From Candidatus Syntrophocurvum alkaliphilum (GTDB taxonomy: Bacteria; Bacillota; Syntrophomonadia; Syntrophomonadales; Syntrophomonadaceae), in the NCBI RefSeq assembly GCF_009734445.1, contig NZ_CP046457.1, positions 558,001-622,000 on the forward strand: DNA of 64,000 nucleotides, in the 5' to 3' direction. Of this stretch, positions 26,312 to 36,342 are shown piece by piece. Within the stretch, counting starts at the first letter, position 1. Each line of letters starts with the position of its first letter. The notes under the pieces are model-generated. The model was not told where the DNA came from. It made no database searches and saw nothing but the letters and a program-made list of their open reading frames with translations. Made by a program: the position numbers and the translations under genes.

Positions 26312-27515
26312 TGATGGTATCCTTTCCCAAGAAGAAATAAATGCTCTTTTAAATGGTGAGTTAACCAATAATACAGAGCAAAATGAGAAAGAAAAATCCC
26401 AGGATTTTTCTGAACTTGTTAATGATTTTGAAAAAGATGCATTAGGAGAAATAGGAAATATTAGTATGGGTACTGCGGCTACAACGCTTTCAACGTTACT
26501 GCGCAGAAAAGTATCTATAACCACACCTAATGTATCAGTTATTAATAAAGATAAGTTACAAAATGATTATCCTCTCCCTTATTTAGTAGTAGAGGTGAAA
26601 TATACTGATGGCTTAAGTGGTTCTAATATTCTTATAGTAAAGGAAGAAGATGCCAGTGTTATATCAGATTTGATGATGGGTGGGGATGGTACTTGTGAGG
26701 ATTATTCATTAGATGAAATAAAACTTAGTGCAGTAAGTGAGGCTATGAATCAAATGATGGGTTCAGCAACTACAAGTTTGTCTTCCATGTATGATAAAAA
26801 AATTGATATAACACCTCCCCAGTTAACTTTAGTAAATCTAGGGGAAGAACCACTTGAGCTTTCAAGTGATTTTGATGATATTGTACAAATTAAATTTAAA
26901 ATGGAAATAGAAAACCTTATAAACAGTGAAATAATGCAACTTATACCTATTGAAGCAGTAAAAAGTATGATCGGTAATTTGATGGATAATAGTGCTGAAA
27001 AATTAAATACTGCAACAGTTACTGAACAGCCATCAATAGAGCAGGATTCAGAGATAGAGCACCAAAGTCAGCATCCAAAGGATGTTGCACATACACAGGT
27101 TGAGCAAAATAATTTAGAACAAAATCAAGGCAAACAACAGATGTGGGCAGACCAAGCATATCAAAATATACCATCTAATATTAAAAAAGGAGAGCAGGTT
27201 TCAGTACAACCAGTTCAATTTGCTCCTCTTAATGAAGATAACATAGAGCCGTTACCACAAAATATTGGTCTTATAATGGATGTACCTTTAGATGTAACTG
27301 TAGAGCTAGGTAAAACTCGTAAAACAATTAAAGAAATACTTGAACTAAATCCAGGATCAATTATACAACTCGATAAACTTGCAGGTGAACCTGTTGACCT
27401 TTTGGTTAATGGAAAACTAATAGCTAAAGGAGAAGTAGTTGTTATAGATGAAAGTTATGGTATACGTATAACCACAATAATTAGTCCAATGGATAGAATG
27501 AATAAATTACAATAA
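26304..27515 (+). CDS. fliY: Flagellar motor switch phosphatase FliY
   Basis: FliN-type switch protein with a CheC-like phosphatase domain that dephosphorylates CheY-P. About 403 residues from the ATG at 26304 (eight bases after GAGGAGGG). The N-terminus repeats the CheY-binding peptide ILSQEEINALLNG. The phosphatase motifs are DALGEIGNISMGTAATTLS and AVSEAMNQMMGSATTSLS. A Gln-rich linker spans about 250-315, and the C-terminal SpoA domain contains DVTVELGKTRKTIKEILEL. The presence of FliY instead of a bare FliN is typical of Firmicutes. Confidence 0.95.
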   Translation: MSDDGILSQEEINALLNGELTNNTEQNEKEKSQDFSELVNDFEKDALGEIGNISMGTAATTLSTLLRRKVSITTPNVSVINKDKLQNDYPLPYLVVEVKYTDGLSGSNILIVKEEDASVISDLMMGGDGTCEDYSLDEIKLSAVSEAMNQMMGSATTSLSSMYDKKIDITPPQLTLVNLGEEPLELSSDFDDIVQIKFKMEIENLINSEIMQLIPIEAVKSMIGNLMDNSAEKLNTATVTEQPSIEQDSEIEHQSQHPKDVAHTQVEQNNLEQNQGKQQMWADQAYQNIPSNIKKGEQVSVQPVQFAPLNEDNIEPLPQNIGLIMDVPLDVTVELGKTRKTIKEILELNPGSIIQLDKLAGEPVDLLVNGKLIAKGEVVVIDESYGIRITTIISPMDRMNKLQ

Positions 27516-27533
27516 GGTATTGGGAGGGTAACA

Positions 27534-27896
27534 ATGAGTAAAAAAGTATTGATAGTTGATGATGCGGCTTTTATGAGGATGATGATTAAAGATATTCTTG
27601 CTAAAAATGGCTATGAAGTAATTGGGGAAGCAGAAAATGGTATTGAAGCGGTTGAAAAATTTGATGAACTAAAGCCTGATTTAGTAACAATGGATATAAC
27701 TATGCCTGAAAAAGATGGAATTGCAGCAGTAAAAGAAATTAAGTCCAAGGATCCTAATGCTAAAATAATAATGTGTAGTGCTATGGGACAGCAAGCTATG
27801 GTAATCGATGCTATTCAAGCAGGGGCTAAAGACTTTATAGTTAAACCATTTCAGCCTGAAAGAGTGTTAGAGGCAGTAAGTAAAGCTATTGAATAG
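27534..27896 (+). CDS. cheY: Chemotaxis response regulator CheY
   Basis: Single receiver domain of 120 residues. The acidic pocket is VDD at 8-10, the phosphorylation site Asp54 in VTMDITMPE, Ser82 and Lys104 in FIVKPF. Phosphorylated by CheA, it binds FliM and FliY, encoded just upstream. Start ATG after GGGAGG. No output domain. Confidence 0.96.
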   Translation: MSKKVLIVDDAAFMRMMIKDILAKNGYEVIGEAENGIEAVEKFDELKPDLVTMDITMPEKDGIAAVKEIKSKDPNAKIIMCSAMGQQAMVIDAIQAGAKDFIVKPFQPERVLEAVSKAIE

Positions 27897-27919
27897 TTTA
27901 TCTCTCTGGATGTGAAGTA

Positions 27920-28558
27920 ATGTTTAAACTAACTAATAAATCAAAATTAATATTAGGGTTACTAATTATAATATTTGTTTTTACTAACTGTGATACTTCC
28001 TTAGCTGTTGATTTAAGTGAACTAAACAGAGAGTTAGAACAACAAGATCAAACAAATATTGAGAACCAAAACTTAGTTTTAGAGTTTTTAAAACTAATTA
28101 TAGTTTTAGGATTAATAATCGGTGCAGCATGGTCATTAGTTAGATTGTTTTCTAGATATGGTAATTCTAAAACACAAGGTACATGGATTAATGTGGTTGA
28201 TGAGGTGATGCTAGGACAAAATCGAGGAATAGTCTTATGTGAAGTTGGCGGCAAAATTTATGCCATTGGTATAACAGATAATAATATCAACATGTTGTTT
28301 GAAGTAGACAATCCAAAATTATTAGAAGATATTAGCGAAAATCAAGCCGAGGATGATCTAACAAATAATAAAAAATTCAATGATTTAAATCACAAGCTTA
28401 GAAGTTTTTTTGGAATGGAGAAGCTTTCTGTAAAGTCCCGTAAGGATTTTAAGAATATTATGGAGAGTCATACTAAAAAACTTGATGAACTATCAAATGG
28501 TTCATTTAATAGTGGGGATATCAGGGGTAGCAGGAGTAATAAAGATGAAAATAGCTAA
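27920..28558 (+). CDS. fliO: Flagellar biosynthesis protein FliO (FliZ)
   Basis: Membrane protein that helps assemble the FliP-FliR export gate. The 212-residue chain has an N-terminal signal-like hydrophobic stretch (about 9-28), a second membrane helix at about 54-74 ([20 protein letters not shown]) and a cytoplasmic domain with [20 protein letters not shown], the recognisable FliO block. The ribosome site is weak. Overlaps fliP by 14 bases. Confidence 0.88.
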   Translation: MFKLTNKSKLILGLLIIIFVFTNCDTSLAVDLSELNRELEQQDQTNIENQNLVLEFLKLIIVLGLIIGAAWSLVRLFSRYGNSKTQGTWINVVDEVMLGQNRGIVLCEVGGKIYAIGITDNNINMLFEVDNPKLLEDISENQAEDDLTNNKKFNDLNHKLRSFFGMEKLSVKSRKDFKNIMESHTKKLDELSNGSFNSGDIRGSRSNKDENS

Positions 28559-29327
28559 AAAGTTTGTACCATGCTTAAAAATATTAGGGATTTTAACAAT
28601 TGCGTTAATAATTATTTCATTTTTAACGTCTCCAGTATTAGCTCAACCAATCCAAGTACCTGATATTAACCTTCAAATTGGTGGGGAGGGTGATGACCCT
28701 CAAAATTTATCAACTGTTTTACAGTTAATTATTTTAATAACTGTATTAGCTTTAGCACCCGCCATACTAGTACTTTTAACATGCTTTACTAGAATTATTG
28801 TTGTATTAGCATTTATTAGAAGTTCACTGGCTACTCAACAAATGCCTCCTAATCAGGTTTTAATAGGTTTAGCTTTGTTTTTAACATTTTTTGTTATGGC
28901 TCCAACATGGCAACAAGTAAATGAACACGCATTACAGCCGTATTTTGAGGGTGAAATAAACCAAACAGAGGCTTATGAAACGGCAATGGAACCAATGAGA
29001 ACTTTTATGTTTGAGCAAACAAGAGAAAAGGACTTAGCATTATTTGTAAGGATGGCAGAATTAGATAGACCTGAAAATTATGACGATATACCAAATTATG
29101 TACTTATACCAGCATTTGTTATTAGTGAATTAAAAACGGCATTTCAGATAGGATTTATTATTTTTGTTCCATTTTTAATAATAGACATAGTTGTTGCCAG
29201 TGCGTTAATGAGTATGGGGATGATGATGCTTCCTCCCATGATGATTTCATTGCCATTTAAGGTATTATTATTTGTATTAGTAGATGGATGGAACCTAGTA
29301 ATTCAATCATTACTGCTTAGTTTCTGA
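28545..29327 (+). CDS. fliP: Flagellar type III export gate protein FliP
   Basis: Core of the export gate with FliQ and FliR. About 260 residues from the ATG at 28545, which follows AGGAG at eight bases. The N-terminal signal sequence ends near SPVLAQP. The hallmark stretches [20 protein letters not shown] and [20 protein letters not shown] follow, and the C-terminal [20 protein letters not shown] and [20 protein letters not shown] close the family. Confidence 0.96.
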   Translation: MKIAKKFVPCLKILGILTIALIIISFLTSPVLAQPIQVPDINLQIGGEGDDPQNLSTVLQLIILITVLALAPAILVLLTCFTRIIVVLAFIRSSLATQQMPPNQVLIGLALFLTFFVMAPTWQQVNEHALQPYFEGEINQTEAYETAMEPMRTFMFEQTREKDLALFVRMAELDRPENYDDIPNYVLIPAFVISELKTAFQIGFIIFVPFLIIDIVVASALMSMGMMMLPPMMISLPFKVLLFVLVDGWNLVIQSLLLSF

Positions 29328-29346
29328 CGGGAAGGGGTAATTAACT

Positions 29347-29619
29347 TTGTTTGAAGATGTAGTATTAGGTATAGCAAACAGAGGTGTTTTAACAGCACTA
29401 TTAGTTGCAACCCCTATCCTTGCAGCAGCATTATTAACCGGTTTATTAATAGCTATTATGCAAGCTACAACTCAGATTCAAGAAATGACCTTAGTTTTTG
29501 TACCTAAAATAATAGCTGTTTTACTAATTATTGTTTTGTTTGGTCCATGGATGATGAATGTTATAACAAGTTTTGCAATTGAGTTATATGTATCAATTCC
29601 AGAACTAATTACTATGTAA
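29347..29619 (+). CDS. fliQ: Flagellar type III export gate protein FliQ
   Basis: 90-residue, two-helix membrane protein of the export gate. Signature PILAAALLTGLLIAIMQATT and QIQEMTLVFVPKIIAVLLII. The TTG start follows GAAGGGG. Operon position between fliP and fliR fits exactly. Confidence 0.95.
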   Translation: MFEDVVLGIANRGVLTALLVATPILAAALLTGLLIAIMQATTQIQEMTLVFVPKIIAVLLIIVLFGPWMMNVITSFAIELYVSIPELITM

Positions 29620-29638
29620 GAATAGGCGGTAGATTAGC

Positions 29639-30403
29639 ATGCCGTTTGCTTTAGAAGGATTCTTAATGATTTTAGGTAGACTATCGGGTTTATTTATTAG
29701 TGCACCAGTATTTAATAGTCGCCAAGTGCCCGGTACCGTTAAAGTCTTAATTATAGTTATTCTTTCAGCAACTATGGCTTATTTTGTCCCGGTTAGTTTT
29801 TTAGTAAGCCTAGATAATCCTGGAATAATTATTGCTGCTTTAGTTGTTGAAATATTTATTGGTTTTACAATAGGCTTTGTTGCCTATATTGCATTTGCAG
29901 CTATTCAATTAGCAGGACAGTTAATTGATAAGCAAATGGGTTTTATGATTGTAAACGTTGTTGATCCACAAAGCGGTACTTCAATACCGTTAATGGGTAA
30001 CTTTAAATATATAATTGCCTTATTACTTTATTTGGGTATGAATGGTCATCATTATCTATTACAAGCAATTGTCCAAAGTTATCAGTTTATACCCGTAATG
30101 GGACTAAATCTAGGTGCTAATTTTTACAACTTAATTATTGAAACTACCGTTTATATGTTTGTTGTTGCAATTAAAATAGCAGCACCAGTAGTAATGGCAA
30201 TATTAATAACTGATGTTTCTATGGGATTTATAGCACGAACAGTCCCTCAAATGAATGTTTTTATAGTTGGACTTCCACTTAAAATATTCATGGGATTAGT
30301 TATCTTGTTGATGGTACTACCTGTTTATATATGGTTTATGGGAATACTTTTTGCTAGGTTTTTTGAGTACCTTGATCGCATTATATTTAGTATGGGCTTA
30401 TAG
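29639..30403 (+). CDS. fliR: Flagellar type III export gate protein FliR
   Basis: 254-residue membrane protein with about six hydrophobic segments. The N-terminal GRLSGLFISAPVFNSRQVPG and the middle GQLIDKQMGFMIVNVVDPQS are family signatures. The C-terminus with FIARTVPQMNVFIVGLPLKI is also conserved. It completes the FliPQR gate. A weak GGCGG site precedes the ATG. Confidence 0.95.
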   Translation: MPFALEGFLMILGRLSGLFISAPVFNSRQVPGTVKVLIIVILSATMAYFVPVSFLVSLDNPGIIIAALVVEIFIGFTIGFVAYIAFAAIQLAGQLIDKQMGFMIVNVVDPQSGTSIPLMGNFKYIIALLLYLGMNGHHYLLQAIVQSYQFIPVMGLNLGANFYNLIIETTVYMFVVAIKIAAPVVMAILITDVSMGFIARTVPQMNVFIVGLPLKIFMGLVILLMVLPVYIWFMGILFARFFEYLDRIIFSMGL

Positions 30404-30411
30404 GGAGTATT

Positions 30412-31518
30412 ATGGAAGTTAATAAATATTTTTTATTAGATCTACAGCTTTTTGCAGAAGGCGATACTGGTGAAAAAACTGAAAAGGCAACACCTAGGCG
30501 TAGGGAAGAAGCTAGAAAAAAAGGTCAGGTTTTTAAAAGTAATGATCTTAATTCAGCTATTATATTAGTTGCTGGAGCAACTGTAGTTTTTTTAACTTTT
30601 CCTTATATGATTGATAATGTAAAAGAATTTACTACTTTTTACCTATTAGAAAGAACAAACCATGAATTTACGAATGAGTATGTGTATTTTTTATTAATAG
30701 AAGTATTAATATTACTTGCTAAAACTTTATTCCCGATATTTTTAACCACCTTTGTAACAGCATTAATTATTAACTATCTACAGGTGGGATTTATTTTTAG
30801 TGGAGAACCACTAAAACCTAAATTAGAAAGACTTAATCCTGTAAAAGGCTTTCAAAGGATTTTTTCTAAAAGAGCATTAGTAGAGTTATTTAAATCCTTG
30901 GTTAAAGTCATTACTATAGGATTTATAGTATATACAACAATTATGAAATATTTTTATATTTTTCCTCGCTTTGTTGACATGGAATTAATAGCAACAATAA
31001 GAATAATATCAATTATATTATTTGAGATAGCACTAAAAGCAGCTTTAGTTTTTATAATAATTGGAATCCTAGATTTTTTATATCAAATGTATGAATATGA
31101 AAAATCCCTAAAAATGAGTAAGCATGATGTAAAACAAGAACATAAGCAAACAGAAGGAGATCCCTTAATTAGATCAAAACAAAGACAGATACAACGTGAA
31201 GCAGCAATGAAAAGAATGATGAGTGAGGTTCCTGATGCTGATGTTATAATAACTAATCCTACACATTTTGCTGTAGCTTTAAAATATCAGATTTCAGATA
31301 TGGATGCTCCAATAATTATAGCTAAAGGACAAGACTTTATTGCATTAAGAATCAGAGAAATAGGTGCTCAGCATGATATAGCAATAGTAGAAAACCCATC
31401 ATTAGCTAGGACTTTATTTTATAATGCAGAGATTGGTGATGAGGTTCCTGAGGACTTATATCAAGCTGTCGCTGAAGTACTAGCCTTTGTATATAAACAG
31501 AAAAAAATTGTCCTATAG
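30412..31518 (+). CDS. flhB: Flagellar export switch protein FlhB
   Basis: Export-substrate switch protein that responds to FliK. The 368-residue protein has the EKTEKATPRRREEARKKGQV N-terminal motif (21-40), four membrane segments between about 48 and 220, and the autocleavage motif NPTH at residues 282-285 in VIITNPTHFAVAL. The cytoplasmic C-terminal domain is complete. Nine bases separate it from fliR. Confidence 0.96.
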   Translation: MEVNKYFLLDLQLFAEGDTGEKTEKATPRRREEARKKGQVFKSNDLNSAIILVAGATVVFLTFPYMIDNVKEFTTFYLLERTNHEFTNEYVYFLLIEVLILLAKTLFPIFLTTFVTALIINYLQVGFIFSGEPLKPKLERLNPVKGFQRIFSKRALVELFKSLVKVITIGFIVYTTIMKYFYIFPRFVDMELIATIRIISIILFEIALKAALVFIIIGILDFLYQMYEYEKSLKMSKHDVKQEHKQTEGDPLIRSKQRQIQREAAMKRMMSEVPDADVIITNPTHFAVALKYQISDMDAPIIIAKGQDFIALRIREIGAQHDIAIVENPSLARTLFYNAEIGDEVPEDLYQAVAEVLAFVYKQKKIVL

Positions 31519-31530
31519 TGGGAGGAACAT

Positions 31531-33591
31531 ATGCTAAGTAGGACTAGTTTAACAGATAGAATAACCGATTATAGTGATGTTTTAATTGCTATGATTGTTA
31601 TATGTGTAGTTATGATGATGATAGTGCCTTTAAGAACAGGCATATTAGATATATTAATAACTTTTAACATAACTTTTGCATTAATAATTTTAATGGTAAC
31701 TATATTTAACAATGATCCACTAGATTTTTCAGTTTTTCCTGCATTATTACTAATTATGACCTTATTTAGATTAGCAATAAATGTTTCAACTACTAGGCTA
31801 ATATTATTAGATGCAGATGCAGGTCAAGTTATTGAGGCATTTGGATCATTTGTAATAGGTGGTAATACCGTTGTAGGTTTAGTTATATTTTTAATTCTAG
31901 TTGTTATACAATTTATTGTTATTACCAAAGGAGCAGAAAGAGCTTCAGAAGTAGCAGCTAGATTTACTCTTGATGCTATGCCTGGTAAACAAATGGCTAT
32001 AGATGCAGATTTAAATGCTGGGTTAATAAACGAAGAACAGGCACGTGAAAGACGTGAAAAGATACAAAAAGAAGCAAATTTTTATGGTTCTATGGATGGA
32101 GCTAGTAAATTTGTTAAAGGTGATGCCATAGCAGGTATAGTTATAATTATAATAAATATTGTCGGTGGTTTAGTTATAGGTATGGCACAAATGGGAATGG
32201 ATTTTTCTCAAGCTGCTGGAACTTACACAATTCTAACAGTAGGTGATGGGCTAGTAACCCAAATTCCTGCATTACTTATATCAACAGCAACAGGTATTGT
32301 AGTAACCAGAAGTATATCTGAAACAGGGTTAGGTACACAATTAACCACCCAAATCCTTAACTTTCCCAATACGATGGGGATAGTAGCAGTAGTTCTTTTT
32401 GTGCTTGGTACTATTGGATTACCCACCTTTCCGATGTATACATTAGCTGTTCTTTTTGCCATTATGTTTTTTGTTTTTAGAAAAACAGAAGATGAAATTG
32501 TAGAAGAAGAGGAACCAGAGGATATTCAAGAGGCTGAAGAAGTTAAGAAGGCTGAAAATGTTATGGAACTATTACAAGTTGAAAAAATGGAAATGGAATT
32601 AGGCTATGGATTGATTCCTCTTGTTGATGCAGATCAAGGGGGAGATCTTTTAGATAGAATTGTAATGATTAGAAGACAATGTGCTGTTGAATTAGGCTTT
32701 GTTGTGCCTCCAATAAGAATTCGTGATAATATGCAACTTAAGCCTAATTCATACTCTATTAAGCTTAAGGGTATGGTTATAGCTTCAGGTGAATTAATCT
32801 TAGACAATTATCTAGCAATTGGTCCTGATATTGAAAATGATACGGAGATTACAGGAATTGATACTATTGAACCGGCATTTAATTTACCTGCCAAGTGGAT
32901 AGATACCAATGAAAAAGATAGTGCTGAATTAAAAGGATATACAGTGGTGGATCCACCGTCTGTTTTAGCAACACACATCACATCTGTTATTAAATCACAT
33001 GCCTTTGAGTTATTGGGTAGACAAGAAGTTCAAGGCATTATTGATTATGTTAAAGAGCAAAATCAAGCAGTTATAGAAGAACTAATACCAGATTTATTAA
33101 GTTTAGGTGAAATACAAAAAGTCTTAGGAAACCTTTTAAAAGAGCAAATATCTATTAGAGATATTATTACTATACTTGAAACTTTGGCTGACTACTCTAA
33201 ATTAACCAAGGATACTGATGTTTTGAGTGAGTATGTACGTCAATCTCTAAAACGTCAGATAAGTAATCAATATTCTGAAGATAATAAAATTAGTGTATTA
33301 ACAATAGATCCTAATTTAGAAGATAAATTGCGCGAATCTGTTCAGCAGTCTGAATTTGGTTCATATTTAGCTCTTGATCCTGAAATAGCTCAGACAATGA
33401 TAGATAATTTAACAGCACATTACCAAGAGCTTACTAGTAGAGGTGTTAGTCCAATAATACTATGTGCACCAGTGTTAAGAATTTATTTTAAGCGTTTAAT
33501 AGATAGATTTATGCCTGGTTTAACGGTACTTTCATATAATGAAATAGATAATAACATAGAGGTTGAGGTTTTAGGGATGGTGTCAGTATGA
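31531..33591 (+). CDS. flhA: Flagellar biosynthesis protein FlhA
   Basis: Ion-driven export gate subunit. 686 residues: about eight membrane helices in the first 320 residues with the conserved FHIPEP-type segment PALLLIMTLFRLAINVSTTR and the loop FTLDAMPGKQMAIDADLNAG, then a large cytoplasmic domain (about 335-686) that docks chaperone-substrate complexes. Start ATG after GTGGGAGGAA. The last four bases overlap flhF. Confidence 0.97.
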   Translation: MLSRTSLTDRITDYSDVLIAMIVICVVMMMIVPLRTGILDILITFNITFALIILMVTIFNNDPLDFSVFPALLLIMTLFRLAINVSTTRLILLDADAGQVIEAFGSFVIGGNTVVGLVIFLILVVIQFIVITKGAERASEVAARFTLDAMPGKQMAIDADLNAGLINEEQARERREKIQKEANFYGSMDGASKFVKGDAIAGIVIIIINIVGGLVIGMAQMGMDFSQAAGTYTILTVGDGLVTQIPALLISTATGIVVTRSISETGLGTQLTTQILNFPNTMGIVAVVLFVLGTIGLPTFPMYTLAVLFAIMFFVFRKTEDEIVEEEEPEDIQEAEEVKKAENVMELLQVEKMEMELGYGLIPLVDADQGGDLLDRIVMIRRQCAVELGFVVPPIRIRDNMQLKPNSYSIKLKGMVIASGELILDNYLAIGPDIENDTEITGIDTIEPAFNLPAKWIDTNEKDSAELKGYTVVDPPSVLATHITSVIKSHAFELLGRQEVQGIIDYVKEQNQAVIEELIPDLLSLGEIQKVLGNLLKEQISIRDIITILETLADYSKLTKDTDVLSEYVRQSLKRQISNQYSEDNKISVLTIDPNLEDKLRESVQQSEFGSYLALDPEIAQTMIDNLTAHYQELTSRGVSPIILCAPVLRIYFKRLIDRFMPGLTVLSYNEIDNNIEVEVLGMVSV

Positions 33592-34766
33592 AAATAAAAA
33601 AGTTTGTAGCCGATGATTTTCAAACAGCAATAATGCAAGCTAAAAGAGAAATGGGAAGTGAAGCAATAATACTATATACCAAAAAGGTTAAAAAAGGAGG
33701 ATTTTTGGGTTTATTCTCAAGTACAAAAGTAGAAGTAACAGTAGGTATTGATGATGATGTAAAAATTGAAAGGGATAATTTAAGTAATAAATCTAATAGT
33801 CCAAGCGCTAAAGATAATAAAATAAGCGATGAATTTAAAAATCTACTAAACCAACCACCTAAGGATAACGAAATAGTAAGTGAACTACATAAAATGAAGG
33901 ATATAATGTCAGATGTAAAATCAAAAATGTATGATTTAGAAGTAATTAAAGGTTTATCAGAACCGTTACAAAATTTTTATAATTCATTAATAGAAGAAAA
34001 TGTGGACAAAGAAATTGCACTTGAAATAATAAATAATATCCAATTACGGCTATCAAACGAAACTAATAACGATATCGAATTTGAAGAACTATGCTTAAAT
34101 ACAATAAAAGAGTACTTAAGAAATATTAGGCCCATAGAATTAACAGAGAATAGTAAAGCAAAAGTAATTGTCTTTGTCGGTCCAACTGGTGTAGGTAAAA
34201 CTACTACAATAGCAAAATTAGCTGCTAATTCTACATTTATAGAAGGAAAAGATGTTGCATTAATAACGCTTGATACTTATAGAATTTCAGCTGCAGAACA
34301 GCTTAAAACCTTTGCTGAAATAATAGATATTCCTATTAGAGTTATATTTAATCCTAAAGATTTACATGATTCACTACAATATTTTAATGATAAAGACTTA
34401 ATATTTATTGATACAGCAGGTCGTAGTCCTTATAAATTAGAGCACATGAATGAACTTAAAGAGTTTATGGAAGTAGCTAAACCAGATGAAAGTATTTTAG
34501 TTTTAAGTGTTACAACTAGTTCAACAGAGCTTATTAATATTTATGAAAAATTCAATGAACTAGGAGTTGACAAACTAATATTTACAAAATTGGATGAAAC
34601 TCAAAACTATGGACATCTTTTAAATGTAATATATGAGATAAATAAACCAGTGGCATATTTTACTACTGGCCAAAATGTTCCTGATGATATAGAAGTTCCA
34701 GATGGATTAAGATTTGCTAATAAAGTTATTAGAAAGGAAGAGAGCCATGAAAGACCAAGCAGATAA
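33588..34766 (+). CDS. flhF: Flagellar SRP-like GTPase FlhF
   Basis: GTPase that sets the place and number of flagella. The 392-residue protein has a basic N-terminal domain starting MKIKKFVADDFQTAIMQAKR, a helical N domain, and an SRP-type GTPase with P-loop GPTGVGKTT at 198-206, DTYRISAAEQLKTFAE and DTAGRSPY. It pairs functionally with FlhG, whose gene overlaps its end by 20 bases. Confidence 0.95.
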   Translation: MKIKKFVADDFQTAIMQAKREMGSEAIILYTKKVKKGGFLGLFSSTKVEVTVGIDDDVKIERDNLSNKSNSPSAKDNKISDEFKNLLNQPPKDNEIVSELHKMKDIMSDVKSKMYDLEVIKGLSEPLQNFYNSLIEENVDKEIALEIINNIQLRLSNETNNDIEFEELCLNTIKEYLRNIRPIELTENSKAKVIVFVGPTGVGKTTTIAKLAANSTFIEGKDVALITLDTYRISAAEQLKTFAEIIDIPIRVIFNPKDLHDSLQYFNDKDLIFIDTAGRSPYKLEHMNELKEFMEVAKPDESILVLSVTTSSTELINIYEKFNELGVDKLIFTKLDETQNYGHLLNVIYEINKPVAYFTTGQNVPDDIEVPDGLRFANKVIRKEESHERPSR

Positions 34767-35643
34767 AATACGACAAATGGCTCTAGAAATGGGAACTCAA
34801 TTAGAAAATGAGTTAAGTAGTAAAATACTAAGGAGCCGAGTAATTGTTGTTGCTAGTGGGAAAGGTGGTGTAGGCAAAAGTACACTTGCGATAAATCTTG
34901 CATTAAGTATATGTCTGATGAATAAAAAGGTAGTTTTAATGGATGCAGATTTAGGGTTAGCAAATATAGATATAATGTTGGGTATTACACCAAACTATAA
35001 TCTACTTGACGTTGTGCAAGGCAGTAAAAGTATTAAAGATATTATGGTAGAAGGTCCTAATGGATTGAAATTAATACCAGGAGGATCTGGCATAATTGAG
35101 CTTGCTAATCTAAAAGAACATGAACTCAAGAGACTTCTAATACAGATGAGTAGCCTTGATAGTGAATTTGATTATATGATTGTTGATACTGGTGCTGGTA
35201 TATCCAATAATGTACTTAGCTTTATATTATCATCAGATGATGTTTTAATTGTAACCACCCCTGAGCCTACATCACTTACTGATGCATATGGTGTTGTTAA
35301 AAGTGCGGTGAGATTTGGATTTAATGGTAATATTCAGGTGGTTATTAATAAGGTTAACAACAAATCAGAAGGTTTATTAGTAGGTGAAAAATTTAAATTA
35401 GTTAGTGAGAAATTTTTAGATCTTAATATTAATATACTAGGACATATGGTTAAAGAACCTATGGTTGAAGAGGGTATAAAGAGACAAGAAGTTTTTATTG
35501 AGGCTTTTCCTAAGAGTATAGCAACAAAAAACATTAATAACATAGCTCAAAAATTAGTTAATGAAAACAATAGCGAAAATAAAGAGGTTAAAGCTCAAGG
35601 GATTAAAGGATTTTTCAAACAATTGGTGAATTTTAGAAAATAA
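34747..35643 (+). CDS. flhG: Flagellar number regulator FlhG (MinD-like ATPase, YlxH)
   Basis: MinD/ParA family ATPase that antagonises FlhF and limits flagellar number. About 298 residues from the ATG at 34747, preceded by AAGGAAGAG; a longer in-frame start at 34714 has no site. The N-terminus MKDQADKIRQMALEMG is the activator helix that contacts FlhF. The deviant Walker A is GKGGVGKS at 38-45. VVLMDADLGLANIDIMLG and the IVDTGAG motif follow. Ends with a basic amphipathic tail that probably binds membrane. Confidence 0.95.
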   Translation: MKDQADKIRQMALEMGTQLENELSSKILRSRVIVVASGKGGVGKSTLAINLALSICLMNKKVVLMDADLGLANIDIMLGITPNYNLLDVVQGSKSIKDIMVEGPNGLKLIPGGSGIIELANLKEHELKRLLIQMSSLDSEFDYMIVDTGAGISNNVLSFILSSDDVLIVTTPEPTSLTDAYGVVKSAVRFGFNGNIQVVINKVNNKSEGLLVGEKFKLVSEKFLDLNINILGHMVKEPMVEEGIKRQEVFIEAFPKSIATKNINNIAQKLVNENNSENKEVKAQGIKGFFKQLVNFRK

Positions 35644-35681
35644 TTAAAATTTTATAAATGTGTATCTAGGAGTGCAAATCT

Positions 35682-36323
35682 ATGAACGAACATTTAAAAG
35701 TTAATCAATTAATTGATGTTGCATTAATAAATAATGATGAAAAAAAAGAGTATTTACCTAGTAGAATAGAAGAGATAACTGAAGAAAATATACATATATC
35801 TGTTCCAATGAAAAAAGGAAGAATTGTTCCTATAAGGGTTGGACAGACAATAGAAATTGTTTTAAATCATAAAAATGATACTTTTGCTTTTATTTCTAAT
35901 ATATTAGCTAGAGAAAAAGAACCAATACCAGTACTAATAATTAAAAAGCCTACTAATTTTAAAAAAATACAACGTAGAGAGTATGTAAGACTTCCTGTGA
36001 TGTTGAATATAAAGATATTTGATCAAAGGGGAGAAGATTTTAGTGATGGAACAACTGTTGATATAAGTGCTGGTGGTGCTTTAATTAATACCAAAGCATC
36101 ACTGGAAGAAAGTGATATAGTAAAAATTCAGATTGAGTTACCTAATAGAACACCAGTATTATGTAAAGCAAAAGTAATTAGACTTTTGGAAAAACCTAGA
36201 ACAAAAGGTGAAACATGTAAAGTGGCGCTTGAATATCATGATATTAGTCAGAGTGATAGAGATAAAATATTTAATTTTATTTTTGAAAAACAAAGAGAAT
36301 GGAGAAAAAAAGGGCTTTTATAG
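35682..36323 (+). CDS. PilZ-domain flagellar brake protein (YcgR/YpfA type)
   Basis: Cyclic-di-GMP receptor expected to slow or stop the motor. The 213-residue protein has an N-terminal YcgR-like domain (about 1-90) and a C-terminal PilZ domain. The binding motifs are intact: R99xxxR103 in QRREYVRLP and D127xSxxG132 in VDISAGGAL. It sits between flhG and cheB inside the fla/che operon, linking motility to c-di-GMP. No diguanylate cyclase gene lies in the window. Confidence 0.9.
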   Translation: MNEHLKVNQLIDVALINNDEKKEYLPSRIEEITEENIHISVPMKKGRIVPIRVGQTIEIVLNHKNDTFAFISNILAREKEPIPVLIIKKPTNFKKIQRREYVRLPVMLNIKIFDQRGEDFSDGTTVDISAGGALINTKASLEESDIVKIQIELPNRTPVLCKAKVIRLLEKPRTKGETCKVALEYHDISQSDRDKIFNFIFEKQREWRKKGLL

Positions 36324-36342
36324 TATAAAGGGGGGCAAATCT